From Dysidea avara (Eukaryota > Porifera > Demospongiae > Dictyoceratida > Dysideidae): a stretch of 64,000 nt of DNA. The notes under the pieces were generated by a model that had not been told where the DNA came from, ran no database searches, and was given only the letters and a program-made list of their open reading frames with translations. The stretch's first letter is position 1. Each line of letters begins with the position of its first letter. Below, in pieces: positions 1 through 10,829 of this stretch. The position numbers and the translations under genes are program-made. The stretch spans positions 834,501 through 898,500 of the forward strand of contig NC_089280.1 in the NCBI RefSeq assembly GCF_963678975.1, in the 5' to 3' direction.

Positions 1-704
1 TCAAATTTGGCATGTGGCATTTGCAGTTTAAAATTTATTTTATTTGGACAAGGGAGTATGGAGCCATGTGACTTCTCTACATCATCCTGACCAGATGCAG
101 ACTCATCAGGACACACGATAGTGTGTTGCGCGGCTAAGTACAGCAAGTGTGAACGCATGACGGACAAGTGTGTATTTTATATGCTGTTTTCACAAATTCG
201 TAGCTCAATAGTGTCTGAATGGAAATTAACTAGTTTTGCTGTGGAAACTCCCTCGGAGTAGGACACCTCCTATTTCAAATTTGAGTTGAATACGCTCAGC
301 CATCACTGAGATATGCGCCTTCAAAGTTTGTCTTATTTTCTTCGTTCATCTTCTGCTTCTTTTTCTTCTTTTTGCTCCACTTGCTATAGCTTTAGTTGAT
401 TGACTTCAAATTTGGAGGGCAGTAAGAGCACAATGCAGCACATTTACAGCTCAATTTTTATACAGATCTAACTAAGAACAACAGAATTATGTGTGATTTT
501 GAAAATTGCTAAAGTAATTTGTTCAGGGTAATCCGCTTGATGGAATAACTTGAAAATTGGTCTGTACATAAAATTACTATCATAGTACAAACCTTTTGTG
601 ATTTGAAAGTATTAGCTAAGGAGATATAAAGCAAAACCAAACATGTGAAATAATAGAACAGTCACTGAGAAGTAAAAAATATGCCTAAAAAATGTCGGAA
701 AAAA

Positions 705-776
705 TTTCTGCAGGTTTTGAACCAGGGACCTCCACACCTATCACCCAAGCCCTTTACCACTCTGCCACTGCTGTCA
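705..776 (-). repeat. tRNA-derived SINE head (A and B box)
   Basis: On the minus strand the sequence has an A-box-like TGGCAGAGTGG and, about 40 nt later, a B-box-like GGTTCAAAACC. These are the internal RNA polymerase III promoter elements of a tRNA. The fold is not a clean cloverleaf and a T-rich stretch follows, so a tRNA-derived SINE or tRNA relic fits better than a working tRNA gene. The class-II-length variable region would suit a Ser/Leu tRNA ancestor. Confidence 0.45.
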
Positions 777-1192
777 GTTCCTCGCTCCACTTAATTTCCA
801 CCTTATAAATGAAAGTTCTGGTTTAGTACACCAGAATGATAATATCATAAAACATTCTCTATGTGTTGTATTGAAGTGCTCAGAAACAATGTGTGCTATT
901 ACAGTACTACAAAAATAATGAAAATAGCCTATACCAAGTGTGTCGTGTGGCCAAGTACAGCCGGTGTGGGCAGGTGACATACTCATTTTATGGAACCAAT
1001 AGAATGTTGTTCTCATGTATCTGTAGCTCGATAGTGCTTGAACAATTTCTGCTGTGAAAACTTCCTCAGGGTAGGGCATCTCCCATTCCTAATTTGAGTT
1101 GAATCTGTCCAGCTATCATTGGGATATACGTGCCTTCAAAATTTGTCTTATTTCGTAAACACGCAGTCTTTGATGATTTCTGTGGTAAAGGG

Positions 1193-1451
1193 ACAAGCTG
1201 TGAACAAAGGTGCGGCCTTAAAAATCCTGGTTGAAAAGGTGAAATCAAGGTAGTGGTTGAGAAATGGCTGCAATGATGTTAATGCTAATTTAAATCATTG
1301 CAGCCATTGTATTGGTGCTGCAATGGCTGTAATGATGTTAATACTAATAAAATAGCATTAACATTGCAGCCATTTCTTGGCCACAACCTTTGATATCACA
1401 ACTTTTTTCACCCAAGCCTTTTTAAAGCCACACCTTTTCCCACAGCTTAGC
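1193..1451. mobile_element. Fold-back (long inverted repeat) element
   Basis: The left arm (AAGCTGTG...AAAGGTG...GAAATGGCTGCAATG) is repeated inverted on the right (CATTGCAGCCATTTC...CACCTTTT...CACAGCTT). The arms are about 100 nt, diverged, around a central part that itself repeats GCTGCAATGGCTG. There is no coding capacity. It looks like a non-autonomous fold-back transposon or MITE. Confidence 0.6.
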
Positions 1452-1747
1452 TGTTTGCAGATATATGTTTGTGTTCATCATAAAGGTCATTATCAGGTAG
1501 GAAACAGTCTCAGTGTAAATATTATGTTTTCTTTTTTCCTGTCAATATACCGATGCTGGCTTTCTTAGCCATATGACACTACAGTGTGTCTTGTTGATCA
1601 CTTATTGGCATACATTACAGCTTGGGGTATAAAGCGTCCATTGTTTTATGTCTATCAACAAATTTGGAGATTGTATCCTACAACTTCTACTGTGGGCAGG
1701 TGAGCAGGCTCATGTGATCCCTAGCTGTGTTGTTACCATGACAACAG

Positions 1748-4700
1748 GTTTACAGAGGATGAAATAGAGCAGCTAAAAATGTCAGTTGTGTAGGTGTGAT
1801 TGTGTTTTCATTGTTCAGTTGCTAGGTTACAGCAGCAATATGGTAACCATTGGGCAAAAATAGGACGTCAGATGGACCGTAGAGATGATTCAGTAAAGCT
1901 GAAGTTCAGTAGATTTGGGTCAGTGTGTGGTAAGCATGTTAGAATTGTGGTTTCACATTGCAAGTATATTTCATGAGATTTTCTATATGTAGCACTGGTA
2001 TTTCCTGTTAATATTAAACCATACTTATTGTTACAAGCACAAGGAATTTAAGCTCGATTGGGGATTAAAGAATAGACAACCTGCGACTAATTTAACCCCT
2101 AATTAGGGATATCTGCTAGTATATTTTCAGGTATAGGCAAATTCCCTTGTTTCACTACATTTGATCCCTAATTGGTTATCTGAACTAATAAGGGAGAATG
2201 GTAGGGCTGCACCAATTCTAGTATTGATATTGGGCTGATACTGCTGTTCTCATGAAGTATCGGGATTGGCTATTATATTGCTTTCTTATCACATGTGAAA
2301 TCAGTTTGTACTTTCCAGGCACAATGGACACCTGTATGCAATAGAGCTGAGCGATACTGCCATTTTAGTATCACGATCGATACTAAAGCCACTATTCACG
2401 ATACTGAATAGTTCACGATACTTACAAATATGTCAATCATAGCTGGTGCTACATAGTGTATTCCTCAGTATTCCTGCAGGAAGTCTTTAAAAGTAGCATC
2501 AAAACTAGCCACTGTCATCCTTGTTTACAGTAACAGTTATTGTAACACATGCTTTGAAGTTATGTTATGGTGTTCACACCTCTCTGCAGGGGTAACCAGA
2601 TTATGACTTACAAGGATTCTTGAGCCTAGTACAGATGGATTTTTAATGACAATAATGTACAGGCATGGTATCATGATAGTTAATAACAAAATATCGCGAT
2701 ATCGATACTTTCAAAATATCGCGATATATCGCTATAACGGTAGTATCGCTCAGCCCTAGTATGTAATCCTAATAGCTGTCAGCAAAATTACTGAACTCTG
2801 ACATGTCCGAGGAAAATATCGATATACTCTAATAGAACAGTCAATAACTGTAATACAGGGAGCATAACTGTTTCATGTGGTCATATACTGTTTTGGTGAG
2901 CACCATTATCAGCACTTCTTCTCAAACCATAGTAATAGAGTGTACTGGACTAGCCCGTGAATTGGTTTGCATTTTCAGTGACTTCAGTTTTTGTTGTTGT
3001 CTTTTTTTGTTAATTAGCTACTTCACATGAACTTTTATCATACAGTACGATAGTACTGTATAGTAGGGACCACAAAGGATTGGGTGTGGCCCATAAAAAA
3101 ATATCACCCAAAAGCCAGCCTCACTTTTCGTTTTCTCTGACGATGAGGCAGTATTGGTTAGGTAAAACTAAGCCCAAACAAACCTTCAGACCGACCCGAA
3201 ACGCTTTCAACAAATTGCTACGGAATTTTAAAAAATTATCAAATAGAACTTTTCTAGTGACTGACTGACTGAGTAACTGATTGACTGAGTAACTGACTGA
3301 CTGAGTGATTGACTGACTGATGCCTTCAGACAAGCGTAACTTGATAACTGCCAAGGCAACGGGCTTGTTTTTTTTTCACTGTTTGACATTGCTTCGGCCC
3401 AGCAGGTGCCTTTTGCCATACTGTAGTACGTACAATGCACTCTTCATGGACTTACCAGTATCCTTTTTTTGTGTCCCATTCATCTTTGCTGACAGCGAAA
3501 GGCGGTAGCGCATAATGGCTTTGCTTTGTAACGGAAATTGTCTGTATTTTTCATAGTGGCTACTTTGATTGTAGAGGTGCTTTTTGAACAGTTTTTGATT
3601 CATACTGCTGTGTAACAGGTTGAACATAGCCGACAGTGAAGCATAATGGGTACTTCACTTTTCAGATGATAATTGATAGCTGGGGTGCGCGGTGCCATTT
3701 CTTTCTTTTGATGCGGTATGCGTGGGTTCACCAGTCATAATAAGTTTTTACAAAAAAAGTTAACAAACAAGTACACAAAAAAATTTTTGGAATTCTCAGG
3801 TACAGTAGGGAACATAGCACATCGATAAAAAGTACTGAAACAAGTTGGAGTAGTGTATGATATTAAATCAGTAATACAATAAGAAGTGTTATATCCCTAC
3901 TGTGCTCAAGATACCATAATGGAAATGCACAGTAGGGATATAACACTTCTTATTGTTTTACTGTGATTTAATATCGTGCACTACTCCAGCTTGTTTTAGT
4001 ACTTTTTATCGATGTGTTATGGTCCCTACTCTAGTTGAAAATTCCAAATTTTTGTGTACTTGTTATTGTGCAAAAAATGTCATGAAATACCATGAAATAT
4101 ACAATTACGGTATAGCAAATAAATGTATGCAGTCATGAAGTAGCTAAGGTATTTGGTATCAGCACTTGCAGGTAATCCCAAGGTAAGTACTTGAAGTATC
4201 AGTAAAAACTGTAATGGTACAACTCTAGAGAATGAGTGTTCGTTTAATTGTGAGTCATTCAGTGAGCTTGTTGAATATTCAAATAAAACATACACTTGTT
4301 GACAAAGTGAGTGATCATTTGATAGTCAAACGTTTTAAACAAAATTTTGGAACATAATTGAATTATTTGCTATAAATTAATTTGAAACTGCCATGAACTT
4401 TTAAATTCTGTTGTTTCCTTAGTGACTACATTATTTGTGTGGCTAAAACAAGCCATTCTAATTTTTAGAAAATGGAAAATCTAAAATTAATGGCGCATGT
4501 CCCTTTCTTTTACTGACCCTTCAACTGTATTGTATACCACATCAAAGAAACGGTGCCAAGCATGTTATAAATTTTTGTGCACCCATCTATCAATTACTGA
4601 AAAGTGGAGTGGTCATTACCATAGAGTTTGGTTGTTAGGTGCATATGCTTAATAAAAGTTCGCGAAACAATATTGAGATTAGTACATAGTTGTTAAGCGC

Positions 4701-6331
4701 ATGCGCCTAACAAATAAACCTCATCGTGGATTCACTCTCTTGGGGTGGTGTGAATAGCAGTCATTACATGTACTAACATTTTGAGTCCAGTTTTTGTGCA
4801 CCGAGTCCTTCGTTTGGAGAATACTACAGAAGACCACTTCACTTGGTAAGTATAGTACAAGCATGTATTTTGGCTTTGTACTTTGTGAAATTTCGTGCTA
4901 TACAATATTAGCAAACATCTAGCATTTCTTCTCTTGTATAGCTTTGTCTCATGTTGGAGCTATGTGTTCGTCCACATACGCTTATCAAGTACGAGAGACT
5001 AAACTTGTATTCGCTTAACAAGTAATATGCACTTAATATATACGTGCGCTTATCAACCCGACTCTACGGTACTTTATTCTCAGCCTGTTACACAACACAG
5101 TAGCATTTCTAATGAAGAATAGTACAAGAAATTATAGATGATTCCTGTTCTAGAAAATATTGCTTCTTTGGCCCGGGACTAAGTTAGTTTTACCTTTGAA
5201 ATAATTATGTATTTGATTCCCTCTTGTTGATTCCTATTACTCTTCTCTTCACTTTTTCCATCTTTTCATTGCCCATGTCTGCTTCAGATGCAACTGCACC
5301 TGTACTGTAGCTTCTATCTTTCTAGCTATACAACACATAGTCTGGGCCCATGTTAGTGATTGATTATGGATACAAGAATTATTCAGCATATACAACATGT
5401 AATACCTCAGATGGATGTGCAGCTGAGACATGTCAGTCTTGAAAGTTATTGAAAAGTGTGACTACTGGGCTATAGTACTACTGGGCTATAGTACTACTGG
5501 GCTATAGTACTACTGGGCTATAGTACTACTGGGCTATAGTACTACTGGGCTATAGTACTACTGGGCTATAGTACTACTGGGCTAAACATGACATGTCTCA
5601 CTCACATCCTTTGGATCATACAGAATGAGATGCCACAAACCTGGCAGTGGAGACATACAAATAGCAAATTTAGACTATTTATTGAGTGTCTATGTTTTAT
5701 CCACTGATCAATTTTGTTGTGAAAACAATCCAAGCAACAACTTTTCAAAATAGGTATGGCCTTATATGGTTTAGCTGTTTTTAGAATCTGATTCCATTTT
5801 TGTTACAGTATTCTGTTGCTAGGTGCCTGGGGCAAGGAAGAACTAGAGTCGCTGGTATCTGCTGTGACAGAATGTGGAGAGGATGATATTAATTGGAAAA
5901 TAGTAGCTCGGAAAGTTAAAACAAGAAATTATCAACAGTGTCATAGGAAATGGTATGTTATATATATGGTATGGTACACTGTACATGTTGCTATATTTAG
6001 GGTGTTCTTCATGTGCTGGAAACAGTTAGAATCACCAGTTTCATGGTGCAAACAAGACACTATTAGACTTGTACAAGAGTAAGCCACGCCTATTGTAAGG
6101 GGTGTAGTTTGTTTCATCAACAACAGACTTAGCCAATCAACTGCCACGGATGAGGAGGAAGTCGATTGGAAAAAAATGGCTGAATCTGATTGGCCATCAT
6201 AAGACTAAGTCAGCTCCACCCACTCAGTATCACATGATTCTCCAATAGGGCTCGTTCAGCTAGTTACCTACGTAGCAAATGGGCAGCTCTACGACGACAA
6301 GTACCCAACTATGAGCTACACAGCTTTAGAG
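1748..6331 (+). CDS. Myb-repeat DNA-binding protein, TTF1/DMTF1-like (partial)
   Basis: Six exons of one reading frame can be joined: 1748-1787, 1833-1929, 5823-5952, 6001-6078, 6127 to about 6197, and 6260-6331. They encode about three tandem Myb/SANT repeats. Repeat 1 begins FTEDEIEQLK and continues YGNHWAKIGRQM. Repeat 2 has WGKEELESLV, INWKIVARKV and CHRKW. Repeat 3 has EEEVDWKKMAESDWPS and YLRSKWAALRRQVPNYE. The spaced tryptophans are the Myb hydrophobic core. The order and the post-Myb VPNYELHSF segment resemble the animal transcription termination factor TTF1 and its relative DMTF1, which bind DNA (rDNA terminators for TTF1). Both ends are missing: I found neither the start nor the exon after 6331 (GT donor at 6332). 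The first five exons join by GT-AG introns of 45-48 nt plus one of 3.9 kb. The join between exons 5 and 6 has no GT donor before an in-frame TAA at 6200, so this exon pair may be mis-spliced, mis-assembled or decayed. Confidence 0.75.
2342..2758. mobile_element. hAT-like MITE with 8-bp target duplication
   Basis: The left terminus TAGAGCTGAGCGATACTG is inverted at the right end as GTATCGCTCAGCCCTA. Flanking direct repeats are GTATGCAA (2334-2341) and GTATGTAA (2759-2766), which match at 7 of 8 positions. An 8-bp duplication and TA(G/A)-type ends are typical of hAT transposons. The interior is rich in TATCGCGATATC-like words and encodes nothing, so it is non-autonomous. Confidence 0.75.
3023..4064. 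mobile_element. Composite dispersed repeat, copy 1, ending in a fold-back hairpin
   Basis: A roughly 1 kb repeat that starts near ATCATACAGTACGATAGTAC and ends GTGTACTTGTT. A second copy lies at 47242-48786 and a diverged inverted copy at about 13950-14790. The last 300 nt (3767-4064) form a near-perfect fold-back: arms of about 130 nt around the loop CTCAAGATACCATAATGG. Minus-strand ORFs in the body (for example GTQKKDTGKSMKSALYV, and a Ser-Gln-rich SQSVSQS run from tandem GACTGAGT words) recur in other copies but are broken. They may be relics of a transcribed element. Confidence 0.65.
5461..5584. repeat. 16-bp minisatellite, about 8 units
   Basis: The unit ACTACTGGGCTATAGT is tandemly repeated almost perfectly, inside the Myb gene intron. 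Confidence 0.95.
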
Positions 6332-6432
6332 GTTAGTGAGGGTTACCTTGTGATAAGGGATATTGTTTCTACATTCAGCAAAACTATTGAAATTATTCAG
6401 CTTGTTATGCTAGCATTATGTTTGATGCTTTC

Positions 6433-7655
6433 TAGCACCTATTACACTCTACATTACACTCTACATTATGTTCTACATTACACTCTACATTATACTCTAC
6501 ATTACACTCTACATTATGCTCTACATTACGCTCTACATTATGCTCTACATTACCCTCTACATTATGCTCTACATTACGCTCTACATTATGCTCTACATTA
6601 CCCTCTACATTATGCTCTACATTACGCTCTACATTATGCTCTACATTATACTCTACATTATGCTCTACATTATGCTCTACATTACACTCTACATTATGTT
6701 CTACATTACACTCTACATTATACTCTACATTACACTCTACATTATGCTCTACATTACCCTCTACATTATGCTCTACATTACGCTCTACATTATGCTCTAC
6801 ATTACACTCTACATTATGCTCTACATTATACTCTACATTACACTCTACATTATGCTCTACATTACACTCTACATTATGCTCTACATTACCCTCTACATTA
6901 TGCTCTACATTATGCTCTACATTACGCTCTACATTATGCTCTACATTACGCTCTACATTATGCTCTACATTACACTCTACATTATGCTCTACATTATACT
7001 CTACATTACACTCTACATTATGCTCTACATTACACTCTACATTATGCTCTACATTACACTCTACATTATACTCTACATTACACTCTACATTATGCTCTAC
7101 ATTACGCTCTACATTATGCTCTACATTACCCTCTACATTACACTCTACATTACGCTCTACATTACGCTCTACATTATGCTCTACATTATGCTCTACATTA
7201 TGCTCTACATTACGCTCTACATTACGCTCTACATTATGCTCTACATTATGCTCTACATTAAGCTCTACATTACGCTCTACATTATGCTCTACATTACACT
7301 CTACATTATGCTCTACATTATGCTCTACATTACGCTCTACATTACGCTCTACATTATGCTCTACATTACACTGTACATTACGCTCTACATTATGCTCTAC
7401 ATTACGCTCTACATTATGCTCTACATTATGCTCTACATTACGCTCTACATTACGCTCTACATTATTCTCTACATTATGCTCTACATTACACTCTACATTA
7501 CGCTCTACATTACGCTCTACATTACCCTCTACATTACGCTCTACATTACCCTCTACATTACGCTCTACATTATGCTTTACATTATGCTCTACATTATGCT
7601 CTACATTACGCTCTACATTATACTCTACGTTATGCTCTACATTATGCTGGCATAT
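6433..7655. repeat. 12-bp minisatellite, about 100 units
   Basis: The unit is CTCTACATTAYR with the last three bases varying (ATG, ACG, ACA, ACC, ATA). Twelve is a multiple of three and no frame of the usual unit holds a stop, so ORFs of 316 to 449 codons appear on both strands (LHYA- and NVEH-type tetrapeptides). They are by-products of the repeat, not genes. It lies in the Myb gene just after the last visible exon. Confidence 0.95.
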
Positions 7656-7666
7656 TAGGCTGGTCC

Positions 7667-8056
7667 CTATAGTACGTTCACGTTGAGCTGAATCCTCAAA
7701 AACATTTAATAACTCATGGATGCAATTACACACGATCTTGAAATTTGGCTCATTTGTAGTACTGCTTGATCCGCTAAACATATTTCAAAATCTTTTTGTT
7801 CAAATGTTTGACATAATATTTACGGCCAATCAAAGTTTTCACAATACATTTCCTATGGGGAAGCCATATAAGTACAGTGTCCATTACAGCCCTTTCCCGA
7901 ACTTGTAATGGAGCCAAACCGTACGTGTCTGTTGTTGACACCTTTGCTGTTACCAATAATCATCTGGTTAGCTGAAATGTTAACTCGGTTGAGAAAAAAA
8001 CCACTTTTAATTTTTAGCTGTTTTTCAGGATTCAGCTCAACGTGAACATACTATAG
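7667..8056. mobile_element. Inverted-repeat MITE (CTATAGTACGTTCACGTTGA ends)
   Basis: The left end CTATAGTACGTTCACGTTGA is inverted at 8033-8056 as TCAACGTGAACATACTATAG; the TIR continues inward for about 30 nt (GCTGAATCCT). A truncated second copy is at about 62018-62340, same orientation. No coding capacity. Confidence 0.8.
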
Positions 8057-8154
8057 CATAAAGTTAATGTCAAAATTCTGACTGCCTGTTATATGGCTTC
8101 TAGTGGGATAGTTGTCATATAGTACAAAATTTAGTAGTAATACATACAATAATG

Positions 8155-8769
8155 TGTGACCAGATTTTGGAAAAACATTCCAAATTGAACATTACAAGTT
8201 TCGAGATAAACAATTTTAAACAATTCAAGATAGCATAACTTGCCAAGAATAGCAAGCACACGTATGAAATCTACACAAAAGATGCATCTATCTAATACCT
8301 TTCAGACCACTTCCAGTACTTGCAGCTGCTTCTAAAGTTTCCCGCTAAATAAGATGGAAAATTTGAGCAGTTGGATGAGCAAAGTAGTATCACGAGTGCT
8401 CACTAAGGGGGGTGGACAAGAGATAGACTTCAAAATGGAGGCAAACCACAGAATCCAGACATTAGATTACAGGGCTGTGCTGGCTTCTTGGTGGCTGATA
8501 TGTAGCAAAATAAACAACAACAAAAAAACGTCTGGCCAACATTATCAGGCCATCCATAAACCACTGATTCTTTCCAAGCCAGTCCCTTCACAAGGCCAGA
8601 AACCGCCATTCGAGCTCTCTACACCACCCAGAAAAGACGTCTGTTACAACCAGCCTTGAGTAATTTGAGTAGTACTGAGAGTCAAAACTACTAGTACAAT
8701 AGTGTAGCTATCCACTGGAGGTGTTAGTTTGATTTTGCCTGATGTGCGATTTGGTAAAATCTGGTCACA
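8155..8769. mobile_element. TGTGACC-type inverted-repeat element
   Basis: The left end TGTGACCAGATTTTGG matches the inverted right end (AAAATCTGGTCACA). Length is 615 bp. An interior plus-strand ORF (8354-8659) resembles no family I know. It shares the TGTGAC terminus with the elements at 8901, 16737, 23628 and 45501. Confidence 0.7.
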
Positions 8770-8900
8770 TATATGAACCATCAATATGTGATGCACATTT
8801 GCACTTGTAATATGAAGTGAATGTGAGGAAATGTTATTCTTTCACAGTTATATATACTACCATTAAATATAGACTATGAACAGCCTGGATGTACTGTATG

Positions 8901-9489
8901 TGTGACCCAGTCTGGGAAACTGGTCTTATCGCCCATGTCAGCAGATTTGATTTTTCACCAATAACTCAAAGCTACATGAATAAATTATCTAATTTCATTA
9001 TCAAAATCAGCTAGACTTGAGTGGTCTGCTTTTCCCAAGCCCAGTGGTGATCCGTACATGCAGTGTAAGGCCTTAATGAAGCTCTGGTCATGACTGTATG
9101 TGGCTGTACAACTCCGTGGTGTTGAATAAAGAGCTGTGCTGTGAAATTGCTATCATTTAAGCCAGTTTTGACACCTGAATGACCCTTAACTTGGTCTGAT
9201 TCGTCTCTACGCCTTCCTTTTCAATTTTTAAAACAGCCTCTTGTCCTCTTTCCGGACCCCCGTCTCCCTCCCCTTTGGAGCTCGCCTGATACAGTCAGCC
9301 TAACTATCTAAAATGATGGGAAACTTAGCTGTTGGCTACTTGTACAGTGGATGTTCTGTAAGGTAAGAAATTTGTGTAAAACATGTGAAAATTTGGTGCA
9401 CATAGCTTCAACACACTAAATACTTTAAACCGGCATTTCTCGACACTTTAAAATAGGCGATAAGACCAGTTTTCCCAGACTGGGTCACA
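8901..9489. mobile_element. TGTGACC-type MITE with 34-nt TIRs
   Basis: The left end TGTGACCCAGTCTGGGAAAC and about 14 further bases (through CTTATCGCC) are inverted at the right end with one extra A. TATG directly flanks both sides (8897-8900 and 9490-9493), a plausible 4-bp target duplication. No coding capacity. Confidence 0.85.
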
Positions 9490-10829
9490 TATGAGAATCA
9501 TGGACTACAACTTTGCGTTCTTCATATGCATTGGTGGTAGAAATCCACGCTTAGGTAGCTACTGTATGTAGTCAGTTTGTGTTCACCTGAGCCCCACCCA
9601 AAAACTATTATAGTAATGTCAGAGGTGAACACATGTTCACTCCCAATAGCTTTGTACTGGAACAAGCATGTTTTCAACATGTCTGCATGCCTGAATTGTC
9701 TACACTAAATGTATGAGCAGATTGGTATAAACAGTGGACCCCGGGAACAAGAACCCAACTTTTTGTGGATTTCATACTTCCAATGTTTATAGCATTACAT
9801 ATTTGTACTAGATACCTTTGTAAGTCACAGTAGATACTTGCATAGCCAGACCACTCTTTCTCTGTCATGGTGATGCCTCAAATCAATAAACACCTACTAC
9901 TTAACACAGGCCACTCATTCTTCAGCAACTGGTGGTATTAATCAAAGATATGGCATCACCTTCGTATCAAACATGACACACATAGTGAGGCACAAAGTCT
10001 GTCAACCTACTGGTGTAGCATACTATCTACGCATGCAGTGATCATTTCTATTTCCCTGGAAGTACTAAAGTCTCTTTTAGTAGCTAACTAGTTGACCTAT
10101 TAGACTAGTGTGCTCATTGTGCAGTACTAGTGGCCTAATGCATGCAATGCAGTAAGTTGCAAACCCTTTTTCAGAGGCACTTATAAATTATAAACATCAT
10201 ATAAGGCACACCATAATGGAGAAAAGGCAGATTGGCTTTTGCGAGACTGACTTGTAGAGGTATCCAGTACAAGTATAAACATTGTGAATTAATTCCAAGA
10301 AAAGTTGGTCCCAGCATCCACCATTTATACCTACCCTTTAAAGCCTCAAAGTGTTGCCTGTATCAAATGGCTTTTCTTGATAAACAGTTCCAGCTTTTAA
10401 AGGGACAGCGTTAATAAATAATGGACAGCTGGCCAACACACTACTTCTGTAAATCAATTAAAGTAAGGAAATTTGGAAAACAATGGATGATAGTATACTA
10501 TTGTTTCTCACGTTAGGCCAAAGTTCATAGTTCGGATAATGAAAAATTCAGATAATCAAGGGGCCACTGTATATGGAAAAATTATGTTGGTTAGGGATCA
10601 TAGAAAAGAGTTTTTAACAAGAAATGGGGGCTCAGGTGACTGTAGGTCAGGAGATTTACCCCTTACCAGTTCTACTCACATGTTTTTCCATTCCCATTCC
10701 AGCTAATGTCAAGTGTGTCCACAAGAAACTGATGAAGAATGGCAGTGTAGTAACCTCATAGCAATTACAATTCTTTAGTATTTATAAAATGTATAATTCA
10801 CTATTCAAACAGTAACCATGACAACAAGG

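Larger units (their letters stand above)
1..1747. other. Non-coding, repeat-rich left flank
   Basis: I see no supportable gene here. Positions 112-335 and 932-1152 are an imperfect direct repeat: both contain the words AAGTACAGC, GTAGCTC and AATTTGAGTTGAAT in the same order. A tRNA-like SINE head lies at 705-776 and a fold-back element at 1193-1451. Upstream exons of the Myb gene may be hidden here. A 36-nt open stretch at 1461-1496, preceded by AG and followed by GTAGGA, could be one, but I cannot support it. Confidence 0.5.
1930..5822. other. Long intron of the Myb gene filled with transposon relics
   Basis: This 3.9 kb intron holds a hAT-like MITE (2342-2758), a composite repeat with a hairpin end (3023-4064) and a 16-bp minisatellite (5461-5584). 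The region 4070-5450 is AT-rich, with no coding signal that I recognise. Confidence 0.6.
6332..10829. other. Repeat-filled stretch between Myb exons and UCK 3' end
   Basis: It contains a 1.2 kb 12-bp minisatellite and three inverted-repeat elements (7667-8056, 8155-8769, 8901-9489). From 9490 to 10829 I see no recognisable exon; near 10500-10570 a piece with TTCGGATAATGAAAAATTC resembles a Tigger-type MITE end. The missing 3' exons of the Myb gene should lie here or be lost. Confidence 0.55.

Noticed and set aside
705-776. Functional tRNA gene
   Set aside because: A and B boxes are present but I could not fold a complete cloverleaf; called a SINE head or relic.
3121-3627. Ser/Gln-rich and other minus-strand ORFs
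   Set aside because: The SQSVSQS run comes from tandem GACTGAGT words, and the frames are broken in every copy; treated as repeat, not gene.
6311-7781. Long ORFs (316, 396 and 449 codons) on both strands
   Set aside because: They are the reading frames of the 12-bp minisatellite; no start context, domain or composition of a real protein.
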